Source: DATARH01 sp036268425 (GTDB lineage: Bacteria > Pseudomonadota > Alphaproteobacteria > ATCC43930 > CGMCC-115725). From it: a stretch of DNA of 64,000 nucleotides. The position numbers were made by a program, and so were the translations under genes. The stretch covers positions 310,001 to 374,000 of the forward strand of contig DATAUE010000149.1 of NCBI GenBank assembly GCA_036268425.1, written 5' to 3'. Below are positions 1-8,639 of this stretch, piece after piece. Numbering within the stretch: the first letter of the stretch is position 1; the number at the start of each line of letters is the position of its first letter. The notes beneath the pieces are model-generated. The model made no database searches. It was given only the letters and a program-made list of their open reading frames with translations, and was not told the DNA's origin.

Positions 1-1
1 G

Positions 2-712
2 GTCAGCCCCAAGGCACGGTTTGTCGATCTGCTGGCGGAGCACGGCGAAGTTATCGCGCCGTCGCTTCCCGGCTTTGGCAATTCGCCGCGGCCGGATGAT
101 TGCGACACGATGTACGATCTGGTGAACGTCTATCTCGACCTGCTCGACGCACTGCCCGAGAAGGCGGTGATGATCGGCCTGTCGTTTGGCGGTTGGCTTG
201 CCGCCGAAGTCGCAGTCAGCGGACACCCGAAGCTCGACCGGCTGGTTTTGGTCGATCCGCTCGGGATCAAGCTCAGCGGTCGCGAAGAGCGCGACATCGC
301 CCATTTCTTCAACACCAATCCGGCGGAATTGACGCGCCGTGCGTGGCACGACCCGGCAAAGCGGCCGGAGGGGATATACGGGCTCGGCTGGCAGGCCGAT
401 ATCGGCGAGGCAATGACCGACGAGGACATGGTCCTCCTCGCGCGCAACTGGGATGCGCTGTGCATCTATGCGTGGCGGCCGCATATGTACAATCCGCAGC
501 TGCGTCACTGGCTGCGGCGTATCGCGGTGCCGACGCAGGTTTTGTGGGGCGCCGCGGACGGCATCGTGTCGCCGGATTACGGGCAGCGTTATGCCAGCCT
601 GATTCCCGGCGCGCGTTTTGCGTCGATCGCGGCGGCGGGTCACCACCCCGAACTGGAGCAGCCGCAAGCCCTGGTCGATCGGATCGTTGAATTTATGGGG
701 CAACCGGCATGA
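2..712 (+). CDS. Alpha/beta hydrolase, 5' end outside the window
   Basis: The reading frame is open from base 2, so the N-terminus lies upstream and the true start is not visible. The visible 236 residues form the core of an alpha/beta hydrolase. They contain an oxyanion-loop-like stretch (SLPGFGNSPRP), the nucleophile elbow GLSFGG with the catalytic Ser, an acid region near ADGIVSPDY, and a late His in AAGHHPELEQP. Substrate cannot be deduced; the family includes esterases, C-C hydrolases and haloperoxidase-like enzymes. The stop overlaps the next gene as ATGA at 709-712, suggesting translational coupling. Confidence 0.85.
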   Translation, partial: VSPKARFVDLLAEHGEVIAPSLPGFGNSPRPDDCDTMYDLVNVYLDLLDALPEKAVMIGLSFGGWLAAEVAVSGHPKLDRLVLVDPLGIKLSGREERDIAHFFNTNPAELTRRAWHDPAKRPEGIYGLGWQADIGEAMTDEDMVLLARNWDALCIYAWRPHMYNPQLRHWLRRIAVPTQVLWGAADGIVSPDYGQRYASLIPGARFASIAAAGHHPELEQPQALVDRIVEFMGQPA

Positions 713-1068
713 TGTTTATCGTCCGCAACAGCGGTGAGCGGCCGGCCGCCGCCGAAGTCCAAGTCAAGCTCAGCCGGCCGACCCCGCCAATCGTCGCGGG
801 CGGTAGCGGCAAGACCGATTTCTTCTGCGTCGCCGAAGCGGACACCGTCACCGCATTGCGCGCTTCCGGCTGGCCCATTGTCGATCTTCACGACGGCTAT
901 TACGAAGATGGCGCCGGTGGTGGAGTCGGCATCTGGGGCCAGGGCCGCTATTGGGAAATCCGCGACACGCCGTTTACGGTCAAGGAAACCGTCGCGGCGA
1001 GCGGCCAGCCGCAAGGCACCGTCGAAGGTGAGCACGTCAACGTGCGCGGCGCCATTTTTGGAGCTTAG
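709..1068 (+). CDS. Hypothetical protein, coupled to the hydrolase
   Basis: A 119-residue protein whose ATG overlaps the stop of the preceding hydrolase by four bases. It has no signal peptide or membrane segment. I see no recognised motif; the middle is rich in Gly and aromatic residues (GGGVGIWGQGRYWEI). The overlap argues that it is a real gene of the same operon. I do not recognise the family and assign no function. Confidence 0.6.
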   Translation: MMFIVRNSGERPAAAEVQVKLSRPTPPIVAGGSGKTDFFCVAEADTVTALRASGWPIVDLHDGYYEDGAGGGVGIWGQGRYWEIRDTPFTVKETVAASGQPQGTVEGEHVNVRGAIFGA

Positions 1069-1170
1069 CTCTCAGAGGGACATCGCCGATTGCTTGCGAG
1101 CCATCCGCTGATCGCTTGACGGCGGCGCGTAAAGGAAGATTCTGCGCCCGTCATTCGTTAGGAGCTTGCG

Positions 1171-2787
1171 ATGGGCGACGCCGCTTTCCATGAGCTATTT
1201 CCGCTGGGCCACGATGAGGCGCCCTACCGGAAGCTCACCGGTGACCATGTGGCGGTTGCGTCGTTTGACGGCGAGCGCGTCGTCAAGGTTCAGCCCGAGG
1301 CGTTGACGCTGCTCGCGCGGCAGGCGTTTGTCGATTGCCAGCATCTGCTGCGCCCCGGCCATCTGGCGCAGTTGCGCCGTATCCTCGAAGACCCGGAAGC
1401 CTCGGCCAACGACCGGTTCGTCGCCTTCGATCTGCTGAAAAACGCCAATATCGCGGCCGGCAAGGTCTTGCCGATGTGCCAGGATACCGGCACCGCAATC
1501 GTCATGGGCAAGAAGGGCCAGCAGGTGTGGACCGGCGCGGACGACGCCGCGGCATTGTCGGACGGCATCCGCCGCACCTACACCGAGACCAACCTGCGCT
1601 ATAGCCAGGTCGCGCCGCTGTCGATGTTTCAGGAGGTCAATACCGGCGACAACCTGCCGGCGCAAATCGACCTCTACGCCGAGCCGGGTGACCAGTACAA
1701 ATTCCTGTTCATTGCCAAGGGCGGCGGCTCGGCCAATAAGAGCTTTCTGTTCCAGGCGACGCCGGCGGTGCTGAACCCGAAAGCGCTGCTCAAATTCATC
1801 GACGACCGCATCCGCACCCTCGGCACCGCCGCCTGCCCGCCGTATCACCTGTCGATCGTGATCGGCGGCACCTCGGCTGAGATGAATCTGAAGACGGTAA
1901 AGCTGGCAAGCTGCCGCTATCTCGACACCTTGCCCGCTTCCGGTAACAAGTTCGGCCAGGCCTATCGCGATCGCGATTTCGAGCAGGAAGTGCTGGAGCT
2001 GACTCGCAACATGGGGATCGGCGCGCAGTTCGGCGGCAAATATTTCTGCCATGACGTTCGGGTGATCAGGCTGCCGCGGCACGGTGCCAGCCTGCCGATC
2101 GGCATCGGCGTGTCGTGTTCGGCCGATCGCCAGATTCTCGGCAAGATCAACGCCGGCGGCGTCTTCCTGGAGCAACTCGAAGCCAACCCGTCGCAGTACC
2201 TGCCTGATATCGACGAGGAGAAACTCAGCGGCGAGGTCGTCGAGGTTGACCTGTCGCGGCCGATGGACGAAATCCGCCGCACGCTGTCGCAATTTCAGAT
2301 CAAGACGCGGCTCAGTCTCAACGGCACGCTGATCGTGGCGCGCGACATCGCGCATGCCAAGTTGCAGGAGCGCATCAACAACGGCGAGGGCCTGCCGCAA
2401 TATATCAAGGACCACCCGATCTATTATGCCGGACCAGCCAAGACGCCCGAAGGCTACGCGTCCGGTTCATTCGGCCCGACCACGGCGGGGCGGATGGACA
2501 GTTATGTCGGCCCGTTCATGGCGGAAGGCGGCAGCTTTATCACGCTCGCCAAAGGCAATCGCGGCGCCGAGGTGCGCGAGGCCTGCAAGAAGTATGGCGG
2601 GTTCTATCTCGGCTCGATCGGCGGCCCGGCGGCGCGCCTTGCCCAGGACTGCATCAAGAAAGTCGAGGTTGTGGAATATCCCGAACTCGGCATGGAGGCG
2701 ATCTGGCGCATCGAGGTCGTCGACTTTCCAGCCTTTATCGTGGTCGACGACAAGGGCAACGATTTCTTTGCTGCCCTTGACCACTAA
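1171..2787 (+). CDS. fumA: Fumarate hydratase class I (iron-sulfur, fused alpha/beta)
   Basis: At 538 residues this matches the length of single-chain class I fumarases, which interconvert fumarate and (S)-malate using an oxygen-sensitive [4Fe-4S] cluster. The three expected cluster cysteines are visible at residues 103 (PMCQDTGTA), 222 (AACPPYHL) and 316 (VSCSADR). Their spacings of 119 and 94 residues are those known for characterised enzymes of this class. The C-terminal beta-type domain contains TTAGRMDSYV. A GGAG-like site (taggag) lies 7 bases before ATG 1171. Class I enzymes sometimes also act on related dicarboxylates; fumarase is the best call. Confidence 0.95.
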   Translation: MGDAAFHELFPLGHDEAPYRKLTGDHVAVASFDGERVVKVQPEALTLLARQAFVDCQHLLRPGHLAQLRRILEDPEASANDRFVAFDLLKNANIAAGKVLPMCQDTGTAIVMGKKGQQVWTGADDAAALSDGIRRTYTETNLRYSQVAPLSMFQEVNTGDNLPAQIDLYAEPGDQYKFLFIAKGGGSANKSFLFQATPAVLNPKALLKFIDDRIRTLGTAACPPYHLSIVIGGTSAEMNLKTVKLASCRYLDTLPASGNKFGQAYRDRDFEQEVLELTRNMGIGAQFGGKYFCHDVRVIRLPRHGASLPIGIGVSCSADRQILGKINAGGVFLEQLEANPSQYLPDIDEEKLSGEVVEVDLSRPMDEIRRTLSQFQIKTRLSLNGTLIVARDIAHAKLQERINNGEGLPQYIKDHPIYYAGPAKTPEGYASGSFGPTTAGRMDSYVGPFMAEGGSFITLAKGNRGAEVREACKKYGGFYLGSIGGPAARLAQDCIKKVEVVEYPELGMEAIWRIEVVDFPAFIVVDDKGNDFFAALDH

Positions 2788-2830
2788 TCGACGCTGCGCC
2801 GCCGGTCGGTCAGGGGATAGGACGGGCTGA

Positions 2831-3367
2831 TTGGCGGAGAATCCCGTTTCTGCGGAACTTCTGAACGGCGATAGCACCGCCTGGAAGGGGTTCGTTCGCC
2901 GTTACGGCGGGCTGGTGGTTGCCGCGGTGCGAGGTGTTTCGCACACACAAGGCGACATCGAGGACCTGACGCAGGAGGTTTTCGTTCGCCTGTGCAAGGA
3001 TAATTTCCGCCTTTTGCGCACCTATGACCCGGCGCGCGCGGCATTGTCGACCTGGATCACGATCGTCGCGCGCAGCACCGCGCGCGATGCACTGCGCCGG
3101 CGGCGTGCCGAGTCGGTGCCGCTCGACGCCGTGCCGGAAGCACAACTCGCGGTTGATCCCGTCGAACCGGTCCGCAAGCTCAAACTGCCGGAGGCGCTGT
3201 TATCACCCCGCCAGCGCGAAATCCTCGGGATGCTGTACGACAAGGAGATGGACGTGGCCGAAATTGCCCGTGCGCTTGGCATTGATCCGCAAACCGTGCG
3301 CAGTGCCCATCACAAAGCGATGGTCAAGCTGCGTGCGCATTTTAAGGCCACGATCGACCAGGCCTGA
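2831..3367 (+). CDS. ECF-type RNA polymerase sigma factor
   Basis: A 178-residue sigma-70 family protein with region 2 (about residues 20-90; EDLTQEVFVRLC is the region 2.2-like stretch) and region 4 (about 115-170; LSPRQREILGMLYDKEMDV followed by a helix-turn-helix). There is no sigma-1 or sigma-3 domain, as expected for the extracytoplasmic-function class. It starts at TTG 2831; no better in-frame ATG precedes the conserved region. A membrane-anchored anti-sigma-like gene and a periplasmic sensor-like gene follow at once. This is the usual arrangement of an envelope-stress or metal-stress switch. Confidence 0.88.
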   Translation: MAENPVSAELLNGDSTAWKGFVRRYGGLVVAAVRGVSHTQGDIEDLTQEVFVRLCKDNFRLLRTYDPARAALSTWITIVARSTARDALRRRRAESVPLDAVPEAQLAVDPVEPVRKLKLPEALLSPRQREILGMLYDKEMDVAEIARALGIDPQTVRSAHHKAMVKLRAHFKATIDQA

Positions 3368-3434
3368 TAACCTGGAAGTTGCGGGGATATTATCGGTTTT
3401 TCGTCATAGAATGCGATGTGAGGAGTTGTTCGTA

Positions 3435-3989
3435 ATGCAGGATGACGGAAGCGGCCGATCTGAGCGGGGGCAGTTTTCCGACGATGCGGTGTGGCAGCGC
3501 AGCCAGATGACCGACGCGGCTGCTGACGATGCCGAGCGATATCTCGACCTGGCGGCCTTTGCCGACGACCGTCTCGACGCCGAGGAACACGAGTGGGTTG
3601 CGACCTGGATCGCCTCCGACCGGAACGCCGCCGGCGACATCACCGCAGCCCGGACTTTGGCCGGTCCCGACAGCGCGCCTTGGGATCCGATGCCGGAAAT
3701 CATGGCACAGCGCGCTTTTGCGCTGGTGAACGGCAGCGAACATGGGTCTGCGCAGATCATTCCGTTCCCGCAGCCGCAACGCGAAGCGCCGCGGCTCGCC
3801 GGGGTCGCCCGCTGGGGCAGCCTTGTTGCGGCGATGGTGGTGGCGGGTTGGCTCGGGTTCACGCTCGGTGTCGATACTTCGCACGCTGTCGCGCAATTCG
3901 GGCAAAGCAACGATGACGGCTTTATGCACGAGATGCTCGACCCCTCGACAGGCTTTATGCGCGATTTGACCGAGGACGCCCAGACGTGA
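3435..3989 (+). CDS. Probable membrane-anchored anti-sigma factor
   Basis: The start at ATG 3435 is set by the ribosome site aggag at 3421-3425, nine bases upstream. The 184-residue product has an acidic cytoplasmic N-terminus with a helix typical of zinc-free anti-sigma domains (ERYLDLAAFADDRLDAEEHE), one transmembrane segment at about residues 127-146, and a short periplasmic tail. I see no HxxxCxxC zinc motif. Position directly behind an ECF sigma gene is the main reason for the call. Its stop overlaps the next start as GTGA at 3986-3989. Confidence 0.72.
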   Translation: MQDDGSGRSERGQFSDDAVWQRSQMTDAAADDAERYLDLAAFADDRLDAEEHEWVATWIASDRNAAGDITAARTLAGPDSAPWDPMPEIMAQRAFALVNGSEHGSAQIIPFPQPQREAPRLAGVARWGSLVAAMVVAGWLGFTLGVDTSHAVAQFGQSNDDGFMHEMLDPSTGFMRDLTEDAQT

Positions 3990-4489
3990 GTGTGACAACG
4001 GCCGACCATGTGGCGGCCGGCTGGCCGCGTCGCGGTGTACTGATTGCGCTGCTGGTCGTCTCCGTTGCGCTGAACGTCTGCTTTATCGGGGGTGCGTTGT
4101 GGACACGCATCCATGCGCCTCCGCCGCCCCTCGATATGGCTGAGCGCTATAACCGGATGCGTGCGGAACTCGATCTCAATCCCCAGCAGCGCGCTGCATT
4201 CGACAAATATGCCGTTGCGATGCACGACAGAACCCAAAAGATGCACGAGCAGATCGCGCCATTGATTGGTGATGCCTGGGAAGAAATCGCCCACCCGCAG
4301 GCGGATGCTGCGCAAATCATGCGGCTGTTCAATCAGGCATCTGAAGACCGGCGCGACTATCAGCGCGACATCACCGTGCAGACGCTGAGTTTTCTCGCCA
4401 CGCTCTCCCCGGAACAGCGCAGCAAATTTGTCGCGATCGGCCGCGAGCGGCGGCCGCTCTGGATGCGATCACACCCGGCGAACCACTGA
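3986..4489 (+). CDS. Periplasmic heavy-metal sensor-like protein (CpxP/Metal_resist type)
   Basis: A 167-residue protein starting at GTG 3986, four bases inside the anti-sigma gene. One N-terminal membrane anchor (about residues 16-39) is followed by an all-helical periplasmic domain with the pattern MRAELDLNPQQRAAFDKYA. A second, similar segment, FLATLSPEQRSKF, lies near the end. This helical hairpin with LxxxQR repeats is typical of the CpxP/Spy/Metal_resist group that senses envelope stress or metals. With the two preceding genes it likely forms a sigma/anti-sigma/sensor module. Confidence 0.75.
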   Translation: MSVTTADHVAAGWPRRGVLIALLVVSVALNVCFIGGALWTRIHAPPPPLDMAERYNRMRAELDLNPQQRAAFDKYAVAMHDRTQKMHEQIAPLIGDAWEEIAHPQADAAQIMRLFNQASEDRRDYQRDITVQTLSFLATLSPEQRSKFVAIGRERRPLWMRSHPANH

Positions 4490-4631
4490 TTCGGGCGGAA
4501 CGTCGCAGACGGGGCTGGTGGTGCGCAGCAATGCGGCGTCGTGTCTGGCCGCTGTGACCGCACCGACAGACTAAACGTGCTATGTCAGCGCGATGCCGAT
4601 CGCGCCACAGGCCATATTGCAGCAATCCCGG

Positions 4632-6272
4632 ATGCGCCGTTTTTACCTCGCTCTTCAGATCGCGGCAGGCTTGAGCATGATCCCCGCGATACCCGCCGCG
4701 TCGGCCAAGCCCGTCGCAATCGACCGGCGCATCACGCATCCGGACGGCGCGTCGCTGACACTGAAGACGATCGATTTCCGCAGTGACGCTATTGTGTTGT
4801 CGGTGACGATCGCCAACCCCGGCGACCGCGATATCCGCCTCAATCGAGCGCGCAGCCTGATCCTCGACGACGGCGCGCACGGCATTTATCACCTGAACCC
4901 GCCGGCCGATAATCCGGACCTGCGGATTGCCGCTCGCATCGCGGTTGCCGGCGAACTGGTGTTTATCGGGCCGCTCGCGCCGACGACAAGGGTCTTACGA
5001 CTCTCCAGCAATGCCGGCATCGGCACCAGCGACAACCCGTATGACGACGCTCCGGTATTCAACATCACCCTCCCGGTCGAGGGAGCCGGTCGCGACGCCG
5101 GCATGCGTCAGGAGAACCATCCTGACGGCGCGATATTGCGGGCCAGCAGCGTGCGGGTGGGCGGCGGTGGCTGCGGCGTTTCGTTGCTGGCAGCGAACGG
5201 CAATGACCGCGCGATTCAACTGAACCAGAACAGCAGCCTCACACTGCTCGATGCGCAAGGCACCGCGCTGCCGCCCGCGACGCTGGAGGGGAACCCGGAT
5301 TTGACGGTGCCCCCCGGCGACCGCCTCGAGGCAACGCTGGTTTTTCCGTGCCGGGCCGATGCCGCCGGCACCACGATGACCCTGGTCAGCAACCGCGGCA
5401 CATCCGGTACATCCGACAACCCGTATGACACGCTGCCGGTGCTCTCTCTGAAACTGCCGGCCGAATCCGCAGGCGCTTCAGGAACCACAACCTCGCGCGC
5501 CTCTGTTGCACCGATCGCCCGTTCGCGGCTGTCGCCGGAAGCGACGGTTGCCGCGGCAACCCCGCCGGCACCCGCCGCCCCGGTCTCGCCCGCCGACACC
5601 ACGCAAAAGCCGCAAGCGCCGGCAAAACCCGAAACATCGCCGGCACCGGAAACGCCTCCGGCTCCAAGTGCAACGCCCGCACCGAAATCGGAACCGGAAA
5701 AGGCACCCGCTCCTCCTCCGGCATCGCCCTCCGCGCCTCCGCCCGCCAAAACACCACCTGCCAAAACGCCGCCCGCCAATTCGCCGCCCGCCAATTCGCC
5801 GTCCGCCAATTCGCCGTCCGCCAAAACACCTCCGACTAAAACGCCCGCTGCGGAGCCGCAAGCCAGCCCGAACGAGGCGCCGCTACAAGTCGTTAAGACC
5901 GATCGTGGATTGCGGATCATCCTTTCGGCGGATGAATTGTTCGGCCCGTCCGGGGATGCGCTGCAAGCGGGTGCAGATCCGGTGCTTGTCCGGCTTGGGC
6001 GGCTGATCGTCGCCAACCATCCGCGCGACATCATGGTCAGCGGCCATACCGATTCGACAGGGAACGACGGGGACAACCAGACGCTATCCGACCAGCGTGC
6101 GCACGCCGTTGCGGCGTGGATTGACCAGCATGCGCCAAAGCGGGCGCCGCACATCACCGAAAAAGGCTATGGCCGAACCCGTCCGATGGCGCCCAACCAC
6201 AAATCCGACGGTTCCGATAATCCCGAAGGACGGGCGCAGAATCGGCGGATCGAAATCCTGTTGCGGCGGTGA
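4632..6272 (+). CDS. Exported protein with duplicated N-terminal module and C-terminal OmpA domain
   Basis: The product is 546 residues from ATG 4632, chosen because it begins directly with a signal peptide (MRRFYLALQI, cleavage near residue 25). An in-frame ATG at 4593 would add 13 residues. The N-terminal half contains two related modules, each opening with HPDGA and ending with TSDNPYD followed by a PVxxxxLP strand. A long Ala/Pro/Lys linker follows, including seven 15-bp repeats. The last 115 residues are an OmpA-type peptidoglycan-binding domain (MVSGHTDSTGNDGDN, then GRAQNRRIEILL). It likely tethers the modules to the cell wall in the periplasm. Confidence 0.8.
   Translation: MRRFYLALQIAAGLSMIPAIPAASAKPVAIDRRITHPDGASLTLKTIDFRSDAIVLSVTIANPGDRDIRLNRARSLILDDGAHGIYHLNPPADNPDLRIAARIAVAGELVFIGPLAPTTRVLRLSSNAGIGTSDNPYDDAPVFNITLPVEGAGRDAGMRQENHPDGAILRASSVRVGGGGCGVSLLAANGNDRAIQLNQNSSLTLLDAQGTALPPATLEGNPDLTVPPGDRLEATLVFPCRADAAGTTMTLVSNRGTSGTSDNPYDTLPVLSLKLPAESAGASGTTTSRASVAPIARSRLSPEATVAAATPPAPAAPVSPADTTQKPQAPAKPETSPAPETPPAPSATPAPKSEPEKAPAPPPASPSAPPPAKTPPAKTPPANSPPANSPSANSPSAKTPPTKTPAAEPQASPNEAPLQVVKTDRGLRIILSADELFGPSGDALQAGADPVLVRLGRLIVANHPRDIMVSGHTDSTGNDGDNQTLSDQRAHAVAAWIDQHAPKRAPHITEKGYGRTRPMAPNHKSDGSDNPEGRAQNRRIEILLRR
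5745..5849 (+). repeat. Seven 15-bp tandem repeats encoding a Pro-rich linker
   Basis: Seven codon-aligned 15-bp units encode variants of AKTPP, ANSPP and ANSPS within the linker of the OmpA-domain gene. The three central units are nearly identical, the outer ones diverged. Because 15 is a multiple of three, copy-number changes would alter linker length without breaking the frame. Confidence 0.9.
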
Positions 6273-6929
6273 TTATTTCGTCCCGAACAGCCTGTCACCG
6301 GCGTCGCCGAGGCCGGGCAGGATGTAGCCGTGCTCGTTGAGGCAGCGGTCGATCGCTGCGGTAACGACCGGCACCGCGGGATAGGCAGCGTGCAGTTTCG
6401 CGATCCCTTCCGGCGCGGCCACCAGGCACACAAGTTTGATCGAGCGCGCTCGCATTTCGACGAGACGCGCGATCGCTGCAAGGGCGGAATTACCGGTCGC
6501 CAGCATCGGGTCGAGCAGGATGGCGTCGCGCTCGGGAAGGTCGTCGGGGAGCTTGCGGTAATATTCGACCGCCGCCAGCGTATGGGGATCGCGGTAGAGC
6601 CCGATATGCCCGACGCGCGCCGCCGGCACGAGTTCGAGCATGCCGTCGAGAATACCGTTACCGGCCCGCAGGATCGACACCAGGCACAGTTTCTTGCCTG
6701 CCAGCACCGGCACCCTCGCCGGCTCCAACGGCGTCTCGATGTCGGTTTCCCCGAGCGGCAGGTCTCGCATCGCCTCATAACCAAGCAACAGGCTGATTTC
6801 GCGCAATAGCGCGCGGAATGTGCCGCTGCTGGTGTCACGCGCTCGCATCAGCGACAATTTATGTTGCACCAGCGGATGGCTGACCACGGTTACCGGCCGG
6901 TGGGGCGGCGAAACGGGTGAAGGCGGCAT
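6273..6929 (-). CDS. upp: Uracil phosphoribosyltransferase
   Basis: A 218-residue cytosolic enzyme that makes UMP from uracil and PRPP in pyrimidine salvage. The N-terminal NHPLVQHKLS-type stretch (SHPLVQHKLSLMR), LVSILRAGNGIL and the PRPP-binding loop LLDPMLATGNSA are clear, and the C-terminal GDAGDRLFGTK is typical. Length matches the family. It is a single gene divergent from the radical SAM gene, with about 108 bases between them for both promoters. Confidence 0.96.
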   Translation of the reverse strand: MPPSPVSPPHRPVTVVSHPLVQHKLSLMRARDTSSGTFRALLREISLLLGYEAMRDLPLGETDIETPLEPARVPVLAGKKLCLVSILRAGNGILDGMLELVPAARVGHIGLYRDPHTLAAVEYYRKLPDDLPERDAILLDPMLATGNSALAAIARLVEMRARSIKLVCLVAAPEGIAKLHAAYPAVPVVTAAIDRCLNEHGYILPGLGDAGDRLFGTK

Positions 6930-7037
6930 CGCTGATTTCCTCGATCAAGGCTCGGCTTCGGCGGGCACCGGCCCTGGCCGCCGCCGCGCCGGGTTCGTAG
7001 TATGATCGCCACATTGGGTCAGATGAAGGAGCCGCCG

Positions 7038-7997
7038 ATGGCTGAGATGCTTTCTGCAATTAAGCCTCCACTCGACCCGCGCAAATTCCGCGACCCGGTG
7101 GTGACGGCCAAAGGTGAAAAGCGGGCGCATGTGGCGCTGAAATCCCTCGATACGTTGTGGTTCAATACCGGCACGCTGTGCAATCTGACATGCCAGAACT
7201 GCTACATCGAATCGTCGCCGCGCAACGATCGCCTGGTCTATCTGAGCGTCGGCGAAGTCGGCCGCTATCTCAACGAAATCGAAATGCTCCAGCTCGGCAC
7301 CGGCCTTATCGGCTTTACCGGCGGCGAGCCATTTATGAACCCGGAACTGCCGGCGATGCTCGCCGCGGTGCTGTCGCGCGGATTTCGGGCCATCGTGCTA
7401 ACCAATGCGATGAAGCCGATGCACAAATGCAAGGCGGCATTGCTGGCGTTGCGCGAGCGGTACGGCGATCGCCTGACGATCCGTGTGTCGGTCGATCATT
7501 ACGGGCCGGCGGTGCATGAACTGGAACGCGGCCGCCGTAGCTGGTTGCCGACCATTGCGGGCCTGCGCTGGCTTTCCGAAAACGGATTTTCGATCAATGT
7601 CGCGAGCCGGTATCTCTCGGGCGAGCCGGAGGCGGTGCTGCGCCAGGGTTTTGCGCGGCTCTTTGCCGAACGCGGCATCGCGATCGATGCGGACGACCCG
7701 GTGGCGCTGATGATCTTTCCGGAAATGGACGCCTCGGTCGACGTGCCCGAAATTACCGAGGCATGCTGGGGCATCCTGCACAAATCGCCGGACAGCGTCA
7801 TGTGCGCGTCATCCCGCATGATCGTGAAATACAAAGGCGCCGTGCAGCCGAGCGTCGTAGCCTGCACGCTCCTGCCCTACGACGAACAACGGAATTTGGG
7901 GCCGGCTTTAGAAGGCGCGCGCGGGGCCGTGTCGCTCAATCATCCGCATTGCGCCAAGTTCTGCGTGCTTGGCGGTGCCGCCTGCAGCCGGGAATAA
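7038..7997 (+). CDS. Radical SAM protein with cysteine-rich C-terminus
   Basis: ATG 7038 is chosen because aaggag at 7026-7031 lies six bases upstream; the in-frame ATG at 7002 has no such site. The 319-residue product has the radical SAM cluster motif CNLTCQNC (CxxxCxxC), the GFTGGEPFMNPE glycine-rich SAM loop, and further strands of a partial TIM barrel. The C-terminal 80 residues hold six more cysteines, including HPHCAKFCVLGGAAC. This suggests an auxiliary iron-sulfur cluster of the SPASM or twitch kind. Substrate unknown. A small exported protein gene follows. Confidence 0.85.
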   Translation: MAEMLSAIKPPLDPRKFRDPVVTAKGEKRAHVALKSLDTLWFNTGTLCNLTCQNCYIESSPRNDRLVYLSVGEVGRYLNEIEMLQLGTGLIGFTGGEPFMNPELPAMLAAVLSRGFRAIVLTNAMKPMHKCKAALLALRERYGDRLTIRVSVDHYGPAVHELERGRRSWLPTIAGLRWLSENGFSINVASRYLSGEPEAVLRQGFARLFAERGIAIDADDPVALMIFPEMDASVDVPEITEACWGILHKSPDSVMCASSRMIVKYKGAVQPSVVACTLLPYDEQRNLGPALEGARGAVSLNHPHCAKFCVLGGAACSRE

Positions 7998-8101
7998 GGG
8001 TATGGTCCGATTTCGCGGGAGTTGAATATCGCGGAGAGATAACGGCATCTTTTGTTAGGGTTTGTTGTTTAGACATAAAGCGGCCCTGGCTGGAGATGAT
8101 C

Positions 8102-8632
8102 ATGCGACTGACCTGCGCGCTTGGTACTGCGTTGCTGCTGGTATGTCTCAGTCCGGTCGCCAGCCGAGCCGCTTCCTCTGCCACCGCCAACCTGATGTCT
8201 CATCCGATGGTGGTTGCATGCGACGCGCCGGTGGCCAATCCGAATGCCCGGCGGCATCGGCGTGTCAGGCACGTCCGGCATTATGTCCACCGTTATCACC
8301 GCTGGCGGCGCCCGATGGTCGCGTACCTGCCGCCTCCACCCCCACCGCCGCCAGTCGTCGTCTACAATCCCTGGCTGCCTGATCCGCGCAATACCGGTTA
8401 CGACCGGGCGATGACGCTGCATTACCAAAGTGCGCCGGTCAGTGGCGTTTACGGCCTCGATGCCGGCTTGCCACCGACGCCGCCGGTGGCCGGCATACAC
8501 CCCTACCGGATGCAGGCCGGCGCCGCGGTTGTGCAATATGACGGCCTGACCGGCGAATACATCCCGCTGTCGCAATACGATGCGCAGCGAGTGGTCGCAG
8601 CGGGACCGTTGCCGGTCGCGCTGCCGAGATAG
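8102..8632 (+). CDS. Small exported Arg/His- and Pro-rich protein
   Basis: The start at ATG 8102 has ggag at 8092-8095 six bases upstream; ATG 8096 would be too close. A clear signal peptide ends near residue 24 (PVASRAAS). The mature part has a basic Arg/His-rich block (about residues 50-70), a run of eight prolines, and a Gly/Tyr/Pro-rich end with many tyrosines. I know no function; this composition is common in envelope-associated proteins of Alphaproteobacteria. It lies 104 bases behind the radical SAM gene, so they may share a transcript. Confidence 0.65.
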   Translation: MRLTCALGTALLLVCLSPVASRAASSATANLMSHPMVVACDAPVANPNARRHRRVRHVRHYVHRYHRWRRPMVAYLPPPPPPPPVVVYNPWLPDPRNTGYDRAMTLHYQSAPVSGVYGLDAGLPPTPPVAGIHPYRMQAGAAVVQYDGLTGEYIPLSQYDAQRVVAAGPLPVALPR

Positions 8633-8639
8633 GTTTTAT

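Noticed and set aside
1195..2415. Minus-strand frame (406 codons) opposite fumarase
   Set aside because: It is antisense to a clearly recognised class I fumarase and shows no motif.
5745..5849. CRISPR-like array
   Set aside because: The 15-bp units are contiguous, codon-aligned and encode a Pro-rich linker; there are no spacers.
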